Assembly: GCA_037447655.1 (NCBI GenBank)
Contig: JBBHKE010000310.1
Location: forward strand, 1-64,000
From: Zygnema cylindricum
Lineage: Eukaryota > Streptophyta > Zygnematophyceae > Zygnematales > Zygnemataceae
Direction of reading: 5' to 3'
DNA length: 64,000 bases
This document shows positions 36,471 to 64,000 of this stretch, in pieces. Numbering within the stretch: the first letter of the stretch is position 1; every line of letters begins with the position of its first letter. The notes beneath the pieces were generated by a model, which was given only the letters and a program-made list of their open reading frames with translations, did not search any database and had not been told where the DNA came from. A program made the position numbers and the translations under genes.

Positions 36471-38001
36471 TAGTAAATTAAAAAAGATATTCAAGATATC
36501 CAAGCAAAATGAAGACCCAGTGGATAGATTAATTGCTTGACAATAGGGTGGATCTGTTTCTTAAAAAAAAAAAAAAAAAAAAACAGAAAAACAAGATAAT
36601 AATCTATAATTTCAAAGAGATTCAAGATAATCCAGGCATTGATTTTTTACATCACTTTTTAACATTGAATGGCCAAGACTATTGGAGAGATAAAGGTAAA
36701 AATAAAAATAAAGGTTTAAAAAACCTTCAAAAAGGTACAGATAACCAGGTTCCAGAAACCTTTAAAAGGTTTTAAGGCTCAATCACGACTAGTTAGTATG
36801 CTTTATAAAAAATATTTGTGAAAAAAAAGGATAAGGACAGCACACTAAATCATGTGTGCCCAAAAAATTGATCAAGTCTCATACAAGCAAAACAGAAAAG
36901 AGCCACAAAATTGATTTTTGCAAAAAAAGGGGTAGGACACTCATCAGGAGGAAAATATTTCCTGAGCAAAGCATATATGTGTATATGTATATATGTATAT
37001 ATGTATATTTGTACATATGTATATATGTATATATGTATATATGTATATATGTATATATGTATATATGTATATATGTATATATGTATATATGTATATATGT
37101 ATATATGTCTATATGTACATACACATATACAATAGCTTTTGCAGTGCATTAGATATGTTGACATGTTGTGTTTTTAATAGCTGTCAATCCGTCTTGCCCT
37201 CCCCTAACCTTAGCCTCTCGCTTCTCCCCTCCCTGCCCCCTCCATAATATTAAACTCTCCCTCTCCCTGTCCCTCCTTCCCCTAACCTTCAAATCTCCCT
37301 TCCCTCCCCTCCCCTCCCTAATATCAACCCTTTCCCTCCCCTCCCATTATCTAATATTGTCATTATTAGAGAAAAACAGTACAAAATAAATTAACGCCTG
37401 TTAACCATCATGCTAACAAACATATCAAAATGTGAACAGAATATATTTAATCGCATGTATATCTATATGTAGATAAGACAAAATGTAGATGAGACAAAAA
37501 ACTGATCTTGACATAGAAACCACGAACATAGTCCATTCAAAACATTTGTCGGAACTTCGAAAAACTCACCAAATCCAAAAATTTCCAGAATAGGAAACTT
37601 CTAAAAAAGAAAAGAATGCACTTTAAAAAAAAGTTTTGAAGATTTGAGTTATGATTTTAATTTAAACATCACATGCTTTAAAATATATACTTTCCTTTCT
37701 CTCATACTTTCATATCTTAAAGTTATTCATAATTTCATCCTCCTCGATCTTTTCCATCTTTCTCCTGATCCTTCTTCCTCTTCCCTGCTTTCCTATTTCT
37801 CCTATCTTCTCCTACCCTTTTCCTCTTCCTTCTTTTCCTTTTCATTTTCATTCCTCCTTTCCGTGTCTGTTCTCGTCATCGAGATCGAGACTTGCCGAAC
37901 CGTCCTCCCTTCCAGCCTGCTCCTCCTCTGGATCCATGGCTTCCTTTTGAAACATGTCTCCCTCTCGGACCATAAGCAGGAGATTTATCTTTTCTAGGCA
38001 T
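26349..38001 (-). CDS. SQS1: SQS1-like R3H and G-patch protein
   Basis: Eight exons on the minus strand: 38001-37896, 36412-34575, 31279-30607, 29335-29244, 28869-28795, 28248-28187, 27913-27844 and 27089-26349. All junctions are in phase, giving 1,218 residues. The first intron appears to use a GC donor (G/GCAAGT). The Arg/Gly-rich N-terminus ([14 protein letters not shown]) is followed by long acidic and basic low-complexity regions, then an R3H domain (about residues 905-970; [17 protein letters not shown]) and a C-terminal G-patch (about 1165-1213; [23 protein letters not shown]). Sqs1/Pfa1 in yeast activates the helicase Prp43 in pre-rRNA maturation and spliceosome turnover; the same nuclear or nucleolar role here is inference from domain order. 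A second copy of the large exon lies in its intron (see 31970-33820), and the model skips it. Confidence 0.85.
28430..28794. repeat. CCCT/CT-rich tracts around SQS1 exon 5 donor
   Basis: Plus-strand CTCCCT repeats at 28430-28535 and 28672-28790 lie on either side of a short A-rich stretch. On the sense strand of the gene this is purine-rich and starts only a few bases after the exon 5 donor at 28795. Confidence 0.8.
29629..29712. repeat. CCCT/CT microsatellite in SQS1 intron 3
   Basis: About 80 bases of mixed CTCC and CTCT units on the plus strand (purine-rich on the gene's sense strand) within the intron between exons 3 and 4. Confidence 0.85.
31970..33820 (-). repeat. Direct duplication in SQS1-like gene, copy 1
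   Basis: From about 32001 to 33820 the sequence matches 34435-36254 at a fixed offset of 2,434 bases. Spot comparison of exon and intron parts shows no base differences, and the translations are identical. It carries exon 2 from [12 protein letters not shown] to DEFMQ, its donor (32141) and 150 bases of intron. Its left border is an A-tract and its right border lies in GACCGGTCG where the copies part. Inserting it in the transcript via the best upstream acceptor (CTCCTCAG before 33935) would break the frame. Confidence 0.9.
33821..34403 (-). other. Spacer between duplicated exons with in-frame ATG
   Basis: On the minus strand an ATG at 33841 ([11 protein letters not shown]) opens in frame into the copy-1 exon, so this could act as an alternative first exon. 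Upstream of it (34055-34280) lies an array of GTGACAAATGTCAC-type palindromes, then an A-tract. Whether transcripts start here is unknown. Confidence 0.45.
34055..34280. repeat. Array of TGTGACAAATGTCACA-like palindromes
   Basis: Motifs GTGACAAATTTCAC, GTGACAAGTGACAC, TGACAAATGTCAC, GTGACAAATGTCAC, GTGACAACTGTCAC, ATGTCACAAATGTCAC and GTGACAAATGTCAC follow each other, most of them self-complementary. A related array lies in LAS1 at 44561-44665. Confidence 0.8.
34404..36254 (-). repeat. Direct duplication in SQS1-like gene, copy 2 (used exon)
   Basis: This is the copy that gives an in-phase gene model: its exon starts at 36412 after CCGAAAGCAG and runs to the donor at 34575. It is identical to copy 1 apart from one base in the T run near 34428-34434. 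A short TA microsatellite sits just outside at about 36437-36467. Confidence 0.9.
36976..37125. repeat. TATATG microsatellite
   Basis: About 150 bases of alternating TATG/TATATG units in the first intron of the SQS1-like gene. It creates long open frames of Tyr-Ile-Cys repeats in several frames that are not genes. Confidence 0.9.
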
Positions 38002-38679
38002 TCAGCCAGCCTGAGTTTTCCTCTTCCTTCTTTCTTTCTTTTTTTTTTTTTTTTTACTATTATTATTATTGTTACTTTTGTTATCTCTACCTACAGTTAC
38101 CTACGGTAGAAGCGCTGGTCTTGTGTTGAGGCTTTTGTTTGAATACTTGTAAAGAAAACTGAGGAGATCTATCCAATTTTTAAAGAGAAGCAAAAAAAAG
38201 GTCTTGCCTGAGAAGAAGATGGAGAGACAAGAAAGCTACAGCACAGAAATCAGTTTGTTAGACTTGTCACAGGACAAAGTACACACTTTTAATAGAATGG
38301 ATTGCCATGAGAGAGTGACACCGTACAACCCGATCCGAGAAAAAGATATGTACGACACAATCATACACCGTAGATGGTTGTGTAGTTATTCCAAAATGTA
38401 CGGTTGAGATAGCGTACTAGTCGACGTGTCCGGTGTTGCTGATTTTTTTTGTGGCCCACACGTTTTCCTTTCTCTGCCATTCACGTTGACAATTTTATTA
38501 CTGTTTTACACTTTTACAGACCCGTAATGTACGAATGGAGGATGAATCTTCACTGAAGGACAATTTGGGTGCAGAAAATGTACTGATGACGTGTACAACA
38601 GTTCCACAATTTCCTGCTCTATCTGATATTCGTTTAGGTTTAAAAATAAAAATCGGCAAGGACAAACCAATGAAAGTAC
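38002..38679. other. Upstream region of the SQS1-like gene
   Basis: Divergent promoter side of the minus-strand gene. A T-rich run at 38027-38056 and an open frame at 38204-38407 are present, but the latter shows no similarity and no coding signal beyond its length. Confidence 0.4.
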
Positions 38680-40062
38680 TAGTGTTGTGTATCGGTAAAA
38701 AGTCATCGCGATAACACCGATACCGATAGTTATCGGTTATCGACCGGTCAGAGGTGCCAATATATCGGTGTGAGACCAACAAATTCCATATCGGCAATAA
38801 CTTACAAAATATAGTATGCATACAATAGTACTCCATAATATACTGTATTATATAACTGACTTTATATAGCGTGGTATGCCACGTGAGATAAATTGCTCCG
38901 TATGCTGTTCAACTGAAATTTATTACGGATAGCGCGTCACATAAACGTTGACAAATTTTAAAATAATAGTTTATAGTTCTAAAATTATAGTACCGAAACG
39001 AAAAAAATAAATTACATCGTAGAATTGTAAAATCAACTTTTTCATAAACCAGACGAACAGACGAACAAACCAGACGAACAAATCTGTCAGACTGCCGCCA
39101 TTAACTGCAATTTATAAAAAAATAACAGTCAAAAGGACATTCTGGAAGGGTTCCCAAGTAAAACCCCCTTAACCTAGAAATAATAAAGGAAGTATCGCGA
39201 TTTTCTTACCGAAATCGGGGGGAAGGGGGTCCGCGGCGCGTCCGGGGGATAACACGTACAGTGGAGTGCACTGGCCGTATATATCTGTACGGTTCGTACA
39301 GCTATTGCCAATAGTTATCGATATCGGTATTATCGCCGATAATAACCGATAAATATCGGGTATTTATCGGCGATAACACCGATAGCGATATATCGTACCA
39401 ATATATCGATTTTCGGGTACTTGAAAAATGGCCCATGTCGGTCATCGGCAAATCCGTACCGATACACATGTACACCGCGGATCGCTATTAGCGTTAACAA
39501 TTATTTAGTGTTAAAAAACAATTAGTGTAATTACCGCTAATTGGGAATTTGGGGGTTTTCAAGGAAATCAGTCACTTTAATATAGTTTTTAGGGTTTTTT
39601 CAATAACTCTATTTAAGAATTAGGGTTAAATTTTGGGGCGCCCCCTTAGCTGATTAACGCTAATAGCGATTTGCGGTGTACTGTAGTGATGTGTATTGGT
39701 AACTATTTGTCGATAACCAATATGTCCCTTTATTTGGCCTACCCGATATATTGGCACGACATATCGGTACCGTTGATTATCGCGATAACACCGGCTCGAT
39801 AACTGTCGACGATAATCGTACGGTTTATTCCACTTACAAAACAGATTGTCATAAGTGGCATGTCAGGCTATATAAAGAGAAAACATATAAAAAAAGTATA
39901 TCATAAAGTATTATTATATAACGTATTATATTTTTTCCACTTATCGCCAATAAGGACTTTGTTAGTCTCGGACCGATATATCGAGATCCCTCACCGTTCA
40001 ATAACCGGTAACTATCGATATCAATTTTATCGCAATAAGTGTTTTCCCGATACACAACACTA
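38680..40062. mobile_element. Cluster of hAT-like TATCG-rich elements
   Basis: The left end TAGTGTTGTGTATCGG at 38680 and the right end CCGATACACAACACTA ending at 40062 are exact inverted repeats. Between them lie a further end-like pair (CCGATACACATG at 39460 and TAGTGATGTGTATTGG at 39684) and a TA-flanked MITE at 39472-39680, so at least two copies plus an insertion are likely. The interior is full of CGATA/TATCG palindromes. No transposase frame is present, and no 8-bp target duplication was seen at the outer ends. Confidence 0.6.
39472..39680. mobile_element. MITE of the CACCGC / TA family inside hAT-like cluster
   Basis: Ends TACACCGCGGATCGCTATTAG and CTAATAGCGATTTGCGGTGTA are inverted repeats with one difference, bounded by TA; 209 bp. 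The interior contains AACGCTAA-type motifs shared with the other copies. Confidence 0.85.
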
Positions 40063-43011
40063 TAAATGATATAAAATAAGTTTAATGGTCCATTAAAGCA
40101 AATTTGGTTTTCATTGTATTTTTTGGCATACCGTAAAAGGATTTTCAGCCTCGTCGTTAAAGGATATCCACTTAATAGCGTCAATCTTTTGCGAAGACCT
40201 TATTGCAGCTCATACTAAACTTCGTAACTTTGACCACTTAGGTTATTTTACGCTTTTGCGATTTACAAATGTTTGCCCCCCCCCGTATTATGTTGTTTCT
40301 TTCTTTCATCGTTCTTAAGTACAACTTTCCAATATATTTTTTCAAATTCCCTTTGCCTTATAGGCCCCTCTCGTATACGGATTTCTTATTAGTGCTTATA
40401 GCGAGGGTATCAAGGCTTTAAGTTCCCACAATTAAGTTATTAAATTTGTGTACTAATTTGTTAGAGATGTTTGGTTGAATGAACATGCAGAAGTAATCAG
40501 CCTACATTGAGGACCTTCCACAAGTTTTTTATTGACAAGCGACGTTCAATATCTTAACTCGTTCTTTTGCACAACAACCATTATACTTGGTGTGCATCCT
40601 ATCTCTCGTCTCTCTTCTAGGTTCTCTCTTTCAAAATTGATAGTCGTCTTTTCGCAATCTTACAAACACTTATCGACGATGTTTTTTTGACAGCTCGGAA
40701 GGAATAGGGGATCCTAAAAAACTAAATTTACGAATATCTTTTAATGATATAATTTGGAGTCCCACGACCACTATAACATTAACAATTTTTTTATGGAGTT
40801 TAACTCTCTTAGGATATACCATCCCCTCACATAATTTTATAAACAACTCTCTTATGTAGTCTCTAAATTTGTCAGAGTTTTGTATCTAGTTTTTATTATC
40901 GGCTAGTTCATTTTATGACTTAAAGATAAAAATAAAACTCCTCCGTGCCTTTCCGTCACCACCAAACAACATGCAAGAATACAAAAACATGTTGTCGATA
41001 AGATGGTCGTTTGGTTTCAAGAACTAATTGCGGTGCCCTCTTTGACTCAAACACGTAATCGCATGTGACCTTGTTTATGACTAAAGGCTAAAACTAGGTT
41101 TAATGCTACAATAATTAGTGTCCCTATTTGCTTATAGTATGCACAAATTCATTTTGTAATTCACTTACACTTAAACCTTTTCCACACTTCGCTTTTACGC
41201 AAGCTTCGTTGCATTTGTGGTGGACCTAAAGATTACCGAGGCATCTATTTGCTTTGTTGCTCTTACAATGGCGAATAAACAACAACACACGATATGGTTT
41301 GAGATATATGTAGTGCAAATCAAAGCAGGGTATATAGTCGAACTTGAAGTGTCGCATATTCTCTCGATACATTCACGATTTAAGGATATTAAGGATATTC
41401 TATTATTGCAATATATGGAGAAAACATTGACTGACGTAGTTCTCCCACACCCCCTTGGTGGCTCGTTGCATCTTCATGTGCAAAATTGCATATTGACCTC
41501 ACTACTCGGGATGGAGCAACCTCTGAAGTTAAAAAGTAAGACCTAACTTTGGTTGACAACTTTAAGCCATTTGCGTTATAGAATTTTGGGGCGTTGAACA
41601 TGTATTTGGACAACTTCTTACGTGATTGTGCGCGACATTAGTTTGGAGGGAGATGACTGGACAACCTTTCACCATCTTTAATGTTCGCTTTGTATTGCCG
41701 ACGTATAATTGTTACCCTTCAACTTGTCTAAGATGCGACCCTCATTCGACGGATCACGATGGTGAATAAGGGTCGTTGACCTCGAGAGTTATCATCGTAC
41801 TACTTGGTGCATATAGATGTTATTTGTAATTTTAGCGTTTACCGTGGCATAATCTTCGACTTTGGGCCAAAAATCCCACTTTTTTTTTTTTTAGGGTATG
41901 GAGTATTGTTTAGTGCAAATATAGTCGTGTGTTTGTTTTTGTTTCTTTTAGATTTTTAGTTTTGATTTGCGATTGTTATGGTTGAAGTAGTGATTTTTAG
42001 CTCTAACCTTCCATTGTCGTGAACAAGTTTACATTTCAATCATGCTCCGTACGTAAATTTGTGAACCATCGCGGTTTTTTAAATAAAAGATTTGTATAAT
42101 TGCACTTTTGTAGTATTTTATCTTTCACCCTGCCACTAGGCTACTTTCCATGCAAAGAGTCCTAGTAACTAGTTGTTAGGCCGCCTTGCGTGGCGTACTG
42201 GTCCAACGGAGCAAATGCAACTAAGATTTGATTACTTACATTGTATCCTCATGGAGCAACTATCCTGTTAGCACCTATTGTATTTAACTATTTATAGAAA
42301 CAAAAATGTTGTTGTACACCCTGCATTCTAAACGAATCATAGTTAAAAAGTAGGTGAAAGTAGGCCCATACAATATGCCTATTGTACGCAAAACATATAA
42401 TATGACCTTAAGACCCATATTGTATTGGTCGCAAAATGAAAAAAAATAGTAACAGGGTTGAGTTGCACATCGATCGATAGAGAATTAAACATCATGTCTA
42501 AATTTTGAAAAACTTTCGGACAAAAAAATATTTTTCTGTGAGTTTTTAGGTTTTTTTTACTTGAACCGTCAGATTTAGACGATCGGACGGTCGCTGATCA
42601 ATGTAGCGATTTAAGAAGATCACATGAAAAGCCCATAACACAACTTATGACAAAGGCGCCTACAAAAGGCCTACGATAGAAACGCCTACTTTTGAACTAT
42701 GAAACGAACTATTGATTTGTACGAAATGTACTTTCAATGACTGTATTTGTAGTCCCGTACTGAAGTCTTCAAATTCTTTTAAATTTCAAATTCTTCAAAT
42801 ACTGTACCGTAGTATAAAATTATCAGCTTGACATCCCTTAACCCTCAGGTTTTGCTCCTCCTTCCTTTTTCTCTTTTTTTTTTTGTTTATTTCTCCTTGT
42901 AAAACCTGTTTTATTTCTCCATATTCCTCTTAAAAGTATAATCTGTCTTCTTTTCTTCTTTTCTCCTTTTCCGACCAACTTCTCAGGGCTTTTCCTTTTC
43001 TTTTAAAAAAA
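40063..43011. other. Gene-poor spacer and LAS1 upstream region
   Basis: No frame is convincing; the open stretch at 41217-41546 has no ATG-led similarity. Sequence near 41205 shares GCATTTGTGGT with 8691, suggesting old repeats. A pyrimidine-rich leader (42855-43000) precedes the LAS1 start codon. Confidence 0.4.
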
Positions 43012-52202
<9,191 letters not shown>

Positions 52203-52627
52203 GAAAATATTTTAGGGAGAAAACAGATAAATGCCAGAAGTAGTTCTTTAGATCAGCTTTTTTTTAGAGTTTTTTTTATCGATTCTCGTTAGATGGATAT
52301 CAGTGAAAAGTGTATTCGGAGTAGTAAATTGTATCGAAGGTTTTTTTTCGTCCTTGTGTATGCCTTGTTGGTGTATTAGGATCAAGTAGTCTCTTTTGTC
52401 TTTTCTGAATCCATTTTTGTACGGTGTAACATTGGGAGGTCAAGGGATGTTTGGCCCAGCCTCTCGTTACGTCAGATGTAATTAAAATTGGACTTTTGAG
52501 AGAACATGATAATTGTTTTTTGTGTATAAATTATATTTCAAATGTGGGAAAACAATTGAAAGCGCTCTCTGTAAAGACTATGTACCATATGCCTTTTTAT
52601 ACAATGTTTTAATGACATTGTTATTAG
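52203..52627 (+). other. LAS1 3' flank
   Basis: Presumed 3' UTR; T-rich, with no coding signal. It ends at the target duplication of the hAT-like element. Confidence 0.5.
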
Positions 52628-53460
52628 TAGTGTTGGGTATCGGGTAAATTCATATCCCAATAATTTCGATATTTGATATATCGAATATCGATCGAGCAGA
52701 ATCCTCGATATATCGTACCGGGACCTACATAAATGATCGCGATATATAGTATTTTTTTAAATTCAATATTTTATATTTTTATATAATATGTTATTTTAGC
52801 GAAAAAGACAAACTGTCTGATACGCCATGTACGACGTGATTTTCGTTCCGTGACTTAAAAGGTAGACGCCTCAAAATGTAACCGACAAAAAAGTACTAAT
52901 TCTGTAATTCATATAATTGCTTATTTGGGGTATGGTTACATCAAGAGGTCTCTGTAATAGTACGGACAGCAAAATTTCTGTATTACAGCAAAATTTATGT
53001 ATTACAGAGGCCTCGGTTACATCGCGTATCGTCTGTAAACGAGTTTTTACATACGTGTTTTGATTTGAGTGGTTCCTTGTAAGTTGACGATCAAATCTCT
53101 AAAATCGTCAAAGATTTGAAAATCGACCATTTTCGTATGGAAATCCGTACTTGCGTATTACGACGTGTACTTCGCAAGTGTACCGCGTCAATGTACCTCA
53201 GAGATTTCCTTCACCTTCACTCTGCTGACTTTCAAGAAAAAACCGTATTTCTTTTCGGCAAAGATTTTACGGTCACCTTGTCCGAAGGCACGTCACTTTG
53301 AGACCTGTGATTTTTTTTTATTTTTTTAAATGCCTCGATATATTGGCGATATATCGCGATATTTTGATTTTCGATATATCGAAGCGATATATCGAAAATC
53401 GGGTACCTGAAATTCGATATATATCGAATATCGGCAAAAGGTCCTCAATACCCAACACTA
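52628..53460. mobile_element. hAT-like non-autonomous element with 8-bp target duplication
   Basis: Ends TAGTGTTGGGTATCG and AATACCCAACACTA are inverted repeats, and the same 8 bases GTTATTAG flank both sides (52620-52627 and 53461-53468). An 8-bp duplication is the hallmark of the hAT superfamily. The subterminal parts are packed with ATATCG/CGATAT palindromes, as in the cluster at 38680. No transposase is encoded in its 833 bp, so it depends on another copy. Confidence 0.88.
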
Positions 53461-53468
53461 GTTATTAG

Positions 53469-54439
53469 AGTCAATAACACTAATCCAAGCGACTTTTTTG
53501 GACGCAAATTATGATAGTGTTAGGAAGACTATTTAAGGGAGTGTACTACAATTTTTGAAGGCGATAAAATGAGGAAAGATGGGGCTCAGTATGCGATTTA
53601 CAACACACGTATATACGATCAATTTGGTTTTCCACAGTAAAACATAAAAGACCCTTTTTCTCATTCTTATTATTATTATCATTATCACTATCATTATCAT
53701 TGTATTATCATTTTTATTATTATTATTGTCATTATTATTATCATTGTTAAAATCATATCTACATCATTATTATTATTATCGTTGTTGTTGTTCGGTAGAT
53801 TATTGTGTGATCAAGAAGAGAAAACTACGACATGACATCACTCGAGTGACAAACCAAATATAATGAGACCAAAGGAGAGTTATTTCATGTTACCTCAACC
53901 TCAAAATTTTAACGATGATAATGATAATAACATCACTAATTGATACCATATTCAAAGATTCTCCTTTTTTGACTTTATTCAATTTTCCATTATTAGTGAA
54001 GTACTTTTTTTTGTAAATTTTGTACAATCTTTCACTTTTTCCTCTTTTTTACCCGTCTTTATACCCATTCTAAATATCCTTTTTTTTTTCAGATCAATTT
54101 TCAACCACTCTACCGTCATTTCCCTTAACAATCTCTCACTTTCACTTTTTCCTAACTACACTATTTCAAAAGGAGGGAAAAAAAAAGTAGAAAAAAGAAA
54201 CAAGAGGGAAAAAAAAAGTAGAAAAAAGAAACAAGAGGGAAAAAAAAACAATTTCCACTCGCATTAACTCCGTACTCTCCCCCTTTCTTCATCACAACAC
54301 TACTAATCGAAAAAGAGAAAAAGAGAAAAACAAAAAAGAAAAAGAAAGGAGAAAAAAGACAAAGAAAAAGAAAAGAGAAGTGAAAAAGAAAAAGAAAAAG
54401 AAAAAGAGAAAAAAAGAAAAGAACCATTCATTTCCAAAC
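53469..54439. other. Convergent spacer between LAS1 and RNase III genes
   Basis: It contains a partial MITE-like stretch (53461-53550), ATT/ATC trinucleotide repeats at 53661-53790, and A/G-rich repeats at 54160-54420 with a tandem pair of AGAAAAAAGAAACAAGAGGG. No exon was seen. Confidence 0.5.
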
Positions 54440-62924
<8,485 letters not shown>

Positions 62925-63769
62925 CCTAAGGAAAATAAACAAGAGCAGAAATGATGCCAGTAATATTTTTCTCCAACGAGAAACATTTCAGCAAGGAATG
63001 AGCTTCATATGAAAAACAAAACAGAAAAAAAACTTATGAAAGTCACCAGCTTTTTTCAGGACATAGCAAAATCCAACAATTTATTGTACTTTAGAGATTA
63101 ATTCATCTACGAAAAACGTGAAAATTGGAAAATGAAAGCTCCAAAAGTTCTTCAAACAAAGTTGATGCAAAAACTTGCAACAAAAATCCAGGGATATTGT
63201 TCAGTTTGAAATTAAAGCCAATGTCTTAAAAGTGCGGACATTACGGACATTGCTATATCATGCGGAATATTCCATACGAAGTACAGTATTGCAAAGGACA
63301 CCGTGGATCAGCGACTCAGCGTTAATAACTTAATACTTCATAACATCCATGCACAGTACGTACTGTAGAAGTGCAAATCATTTCGTACGGTGCGGCCTAG
63401 TTACGTGCGAACACTTAAAACGTCCAGTGAAAATTTGAGTTCTCCGTTTTCACGAGATATTCGCACGTTTTTAATTTTTGAGCATACGTGCGAACGTTAG
63501 GGTTAAACTTCACAAGTTGACAACTTTACAACCCTAAAAGTAACAAGGTCACAAGTTCTTGAAGTTAACAACTAATTGAAATATTTTGCATGAGCTTACA
63601 AATCATCCGCAACAATATCTCCTCTCCTCCTCTCCTCTCCTTCCTCCTCTCCTCCTCTCCTCCTCTCCTCCCTTCCTCCCTTCCTCCCTTCCTCCCTTCC
63701 TCCCTTCCTCCCTTCCTCCCTTCCTCCCTTCTCTTCTTCCTATGATCGTTTCTGCCGCTCCTCTTCACA
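62925..63769. promoter_or_regulatory. Divergent intergenic region between RNase III and mL53 genes
   Basis: The two genes are head to head with about 845 bases between start codons, so both promoters must lie here. It contains TACGG/CGTAC motifs around 63,355-63,430, and a CCTCT/CCTCCCTT repeat at 63,617-63,730 just upstream of the mL53 start. No core promoter element is clear. Confidence 0.5.
63617..63730. repeat. CCTCT/CCTCCCTT repeat in mL53 leader
   Basis: About 110 bases of CTCCT pentamers changing to CCTCCCTT octamers. It ends 40 bases before the mL53 start codon, probably within the 5' UTR or promoter. Confidence 0.9.
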
Positions 63770-63940
63770 ATGTTAAAGCATTTGAAAAAAGTGCGCGTTG
63801 AGTTCAACGCTTTCGATCCTCGCAGTTCGTCGGCTCTCGAGTTTGTGGCGCAGTGCACTTCTCGGAAAGCGAGAGAGTCAAATCCCGAATGCGATCTTTT
63901 TATCAAACGAAGAACGGATGACGCTCCGCCAGTTGTCAAA
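63770..63940 (+). CDS. MRPL53: Mitochondrial ribosomal protein mL53, first exon (partial)
   Basis: The ATG at 63770 opens 57 residues up to a consensus donor (CAAA/GTAAGT) at 63941; the gene continues past the window. The sequence begins MLKHLKKVRVEFNAFDPRS and goes on with FVAQCTSRKARESNP and KRRTDDAPP, matching the plant mL53 N-terminus closely and in order. mL53 is a thioredoxin-fold protein of the large mitochondrial ribosomal subunit, usually about 100-150 residues. It is divergently placed to the RNase III gene. Confidence 0.88.
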
Positions 63941-64000
63941 GTAAGTTTCTGGATTGTTTTTTACACTGCGTACGGGAAAAAGTACATTTTAATACATTTA

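Noticed and set aside
36850-37247. Tyr-Ile-Cys and Tyr-Ile-His repeat frames on both strands
   Set aside because: Artefact of the TATATG microsatellite.
41217-41546. 109-residue frame as a gene
   Set aside because: It has no ATG-led start that gives a plausible protein, no recognisable motif, and lies in a decayed repeat region.

Overview
The window looks like nuclear DNA of a plant-lineage eukaryote, probably a streptophyte alga or early-diverging plant. The evidence is an AT-rich sequence, genes split by GT-AG introns, heavy simple-sequence expansion, a decayed Ty1/copia element with the usual initiator-tRNA-Met-type primer binding site, small non-autonomous DNA transposons, and proteins (HemW, LAS1, SQS1/R3H/G-patch, mL53) that look most like plant versions. 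I reconstructed the genes by following domain similarity across splice sites with consistent phase; no search was run.

Layout. 1-2330: a large fold-back inverted repeat (arms 760-1525 and 1562-2325). 2331-7595: a degenerate copia retrotransposon. 7596-12382: a decayed minisatellite, a MITE and gene-poor DNA. 12383-16328 (+): a two-exon gene for a family I pyrophosphatase fold that has lost most catalytic residues, joined to a long Ser/Arg-rich tail. 16329-21740: MITE-rich spacer. 21741-24374 (+): HemW-like radical SAM protein, two exons. 26349-38001 (-): an eight-exon SQS1-like R3H/G-patch protein with a 1.85-kb apparently exact internal duplication of its large exon. 38002-43011: spacer with hAT-like and Tc1/mariner-like elements. 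43012-52202 (+): LAS1 pre-rRNA endonuclease. 52628-53460: hAT-like element with 8-bp target duplications. 54440-62924 (-): RNase III with a C-terminal dsRNA-binding domain and a likely organellar presequence. 63770-63940 (+): first exon of mitochondrial ribosomal protein mL53, cut by the window end.

Four of the six genes (SQS1, LAS1, RNase III, mL53) belong to ribosome biogenesis or RNA processing and sit next to one another in alternating orientation. This may be chance. The most unusual items are the pyrophosphatase-derived apparent pseudoenzyme with a duplicated 3' splice site, the in-gene duplication in SQS1 with an alternative start region in its spacer, and an RNase III intron that is almost pure pyrimidine on the sense strand.

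Two exon junctions remain unresolved: LAS1 between 48692 and about 49748, and RNase III between 58534 and 57473. The 5' end of the RNase III gene is also uncertain. Other long reading frames in the window are mostly translations of simple repeats or shadows and are not annotated.
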